Below, in pieces: positions 6,287 through 7,264 of a DNA stretch of 7,264 nucleotides. The translations under genes were made by a program, and so were the position numbers. The notes under the pieces were generated by a model. The model was not told where the DNA came from. It made no database searches and was given only the letters and a program-made list of their open reading frames with translations. Positions within the stretch are counted from its first letter, which is position 1; each line of letters opens with the position of its first letter. This stretch comes from Bacillota bacterium (GTDB lineage: Bacteria; Bacillota; Clostridia; Acetivibrionales; DSM-1351), in contig JAEZUC010000150.1 in assembly GCA_023443515.1 (NCBI GenBank), forward strand, positions 1 through 7,264, written 5' to 3'.

Positions 6287-6824
6287 AGAAATTGATATTT
6301 TGAGCTATTTGCCGGAATTTTTACAGGATTTCAGAGAATTCCAAGAGCTTGCTGCTACTGAAAATTCTGAAATCCGGGCCCTTTGGGGCAGGCTTGAGAA
6401 TGTAATGAAGGAGCAGTTTATAAACGATGCCACTGAAACCGGGGTAAAGCGCTGGGAAGCAATCCTGAAAATAAATCCAAAAGGCTCCGACAGTCTTGAT
6501 GTGAGGAAATTCAGGATTCTAACCAGACTCAATGAAAAGCTGCCCTACACTTACAAAAAGCTGGCACAGCAGCTTGAAACCTTGTGTGGTGAGGACGGCT
6601 ACTCACTTGATTTAAGAAATAATGAATACAAGCTTATTGTAAGAGTGGCGCTGACGGCTAAGTCCATGCTTGCCGAGGTGGAAAAGCTGTTGAAAAGAAT
6701 TGTGCCGGTGAACATCCACGTTGATTTGAGCCTGCTCTACAAACAAAATTTGGCTTTGGGCAACTATACACATGCCCAAATGAGAGTATACACACATGAA
6801 CAATTAAGAAGCGAGGTGTTTTAA
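6279..6824 (+). CDS. xkdU: YmfQ-type (DUF2313) tail protein, XkdU counterpart
   Basis: This encodes about 181 residues of the YmfQ/DUF2313 family (P2 gpI-like position). The family lies between baseplate J and the fibre gene and probably links the wedge to the fibre. Typical stretches are ILSYLPEFLQDFREFQEL (residues 7-24), GVKRWEAILKINP (55-67), SLDVRKFRILTRLNEKLPYT (72-91) and LETLCGEDGYSL (99-110). The C-terminus has two YTHxQ units, YTHAQM (163-168) and YTHEQL (171-176). Start choice: TTG at 6279 lies 4 nt after AGGGGTGAT (6266-6274) and overlaps the baseplate J stop by 8 bases, the same arrangement as the hub gene start at 3566. ATG at 6273 is an alternative, but its purine stretch ends only 2 nt away. 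The frame is open back to TTG 6243, though those residues do not look like family sequence. Confidence 0.88.
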   Translation: MDREIDILSYLPEFLQDFREFQELAATENSEIRALWGRLENVMKEQFINDATETGVKRWEAILKINPKGSDSLDVRKFRILTRLNEKLPYTYKKLAQQLETLCGEDGYSLDLRNNEYKLIVRVALTAKSMLAEVEKLLKRIVPVNIHVDLSLLYKQNLALGNYTHAQMRVYTHEQLRSEVF

Positions 6825-6826
6825 TT

Positions 6827-7264
6827 ATGGCAGTAAATACGGCTAATTATAATTTGAAAAAGCCATCCCAGGAGGATTTCTACAACATTGAGGATCATAA
6901 TGGGAACATGGATATTATTGATACACAGATTAAGAAAATTGAGACAGAGCTGGAGGGGCATGTGGGGGATCACGAGTATCAAAATGCATCTGTAAGCGGT
7001 ACCCAAATACGCCTTGCCCGACAGTCCAATACCAAGAGACTATTCTTTTATCTGTCAAGTGATTTATCTGGTGGTAACATTTCAATATCCCTTGATAACG
7101 GTGCAACCTCTTTACCAGTTAAAGATATTGATGGCAAACAGTTGACAATGCTTGATAAGGGCTATTGGGAGGTGGTAGATAATACAAGTTTTTTTACTTT
7201 ACGCCCTAGAGGGGGCGACGAAAGAGGGTTTTATGGTAAGTATACGGGGACACAGTTGACATTA
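6827..7264 (+). CDS. Tail fibre / fibre-adaptor protein, N-terminal part (runs off the window)
   Basis: An ATG at 6827, with GAGGTG (6812-6817) upstream, opens a frame of 146 codons with no stop before the window ends. It begins two bases after the previous stop. The first 40 residues, MAVNTANYNLKKPSQEDFYN followed by IEDHNGNMDIIDTQIKKIET, match a pattern common at the start of Clostridia and Bacillus phage tail fibre or tail-tip proteins: a 'YNLKKP' strand and then a short helix 'D-x-x-I-x-x-x-N-x-N-M-D-I-I-D'. That part probably attaches to the baseplate. The following segment contains SVSGTQIRLARQSNTKRLFF and SGGNISISLDNGATSLPVKD, which look like beta-strand-rich fibre sequence. I do not recognise a known receptor-binding domain. 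Position after the YmfQ-type gene supports a host-recognition role. Confidence 0.75.
   Translation, partial: MAVNTANYNLKKPSQEDFYNIEDHNGNMDIIDTQIKKIETELEGHVGDHEYQNASVSGTQIRLARQSNTKRLFFYLSSDLSGGNISISLDNGATSLPVKDIDGKQLTMLDKGYWEVVDNTSFFTLRPRGGDERGFYGKYTGTQLTL

Overview
The window holds most of the tail module of a contractile-tailed (myovirus-type) prophage or phage-tail-like particle. It is most likely from a Firmicute, probably a Clostridia member. The sequence is AT-rich, every gene is on the + strand, ribosome binding sites are strong Bacillus/Clostridium-type (AGGTGAT, AAGGTGGTGA), and gene order and protein families follow the Bacillus subtilis PBSX late operon (xkdM-N-O-P-Q-R-S-T-U and then a tail fibre gene). 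No host gene, integrase, capsid gene, RNA gene, CRISPR array or insertion sequence is visible. The species is not determinable from this stretch.

Layout: positions 3-254 are the C-terminal end of the tail tube protein (XkdM type). Positions 277-705 encode the XkdN tail assembly chaperone. Its last sense codons form a perfect -1 slippery heptamer, A AAA AAC, directly before the TAA. The -1 frame then stays open to 884, giving a 202-residue extended chaperone, with a predicted stem-loop 8 nt after the slip site. A terminator-like hairpin (895-923) separates this from the tape measure gene (944-2926). Baseplate and hub genes follow, tightly packed: XkdP with LysM (2926-3573), XkdQ hub protein (3566-4522), XkdR/DUF2577 (4512-4832), XkdS/gp25-like (4829-5230), XkdT baseplate J (5231-6286), XkdU/YmfQ-type (6279-6824), and the start of a tail fibre or tail-tip adaptor gene (6827 to the window end).

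How the genes work together (known for these families, inferred here): the two chaperone forms coat the tape measure protein and recruit tube subunits. The tape measure sets tail length. XkdP/Q/R form the hub and central spike region, XkdS and XkdT form the baseplate wedge, and XkdU joins the wedge to the fibres. Most junctions overlap or nearly abut, as expected for a translationally coupled operon. The main item not in a standard gene list is the frameshift signal and its 60-codon extension. It has no start codon or ribosome binding site of its own and would be missed by ordinary gene calling. This looks like a new instance of a known phage strategy (lambda G/GT type), not a new class of system.
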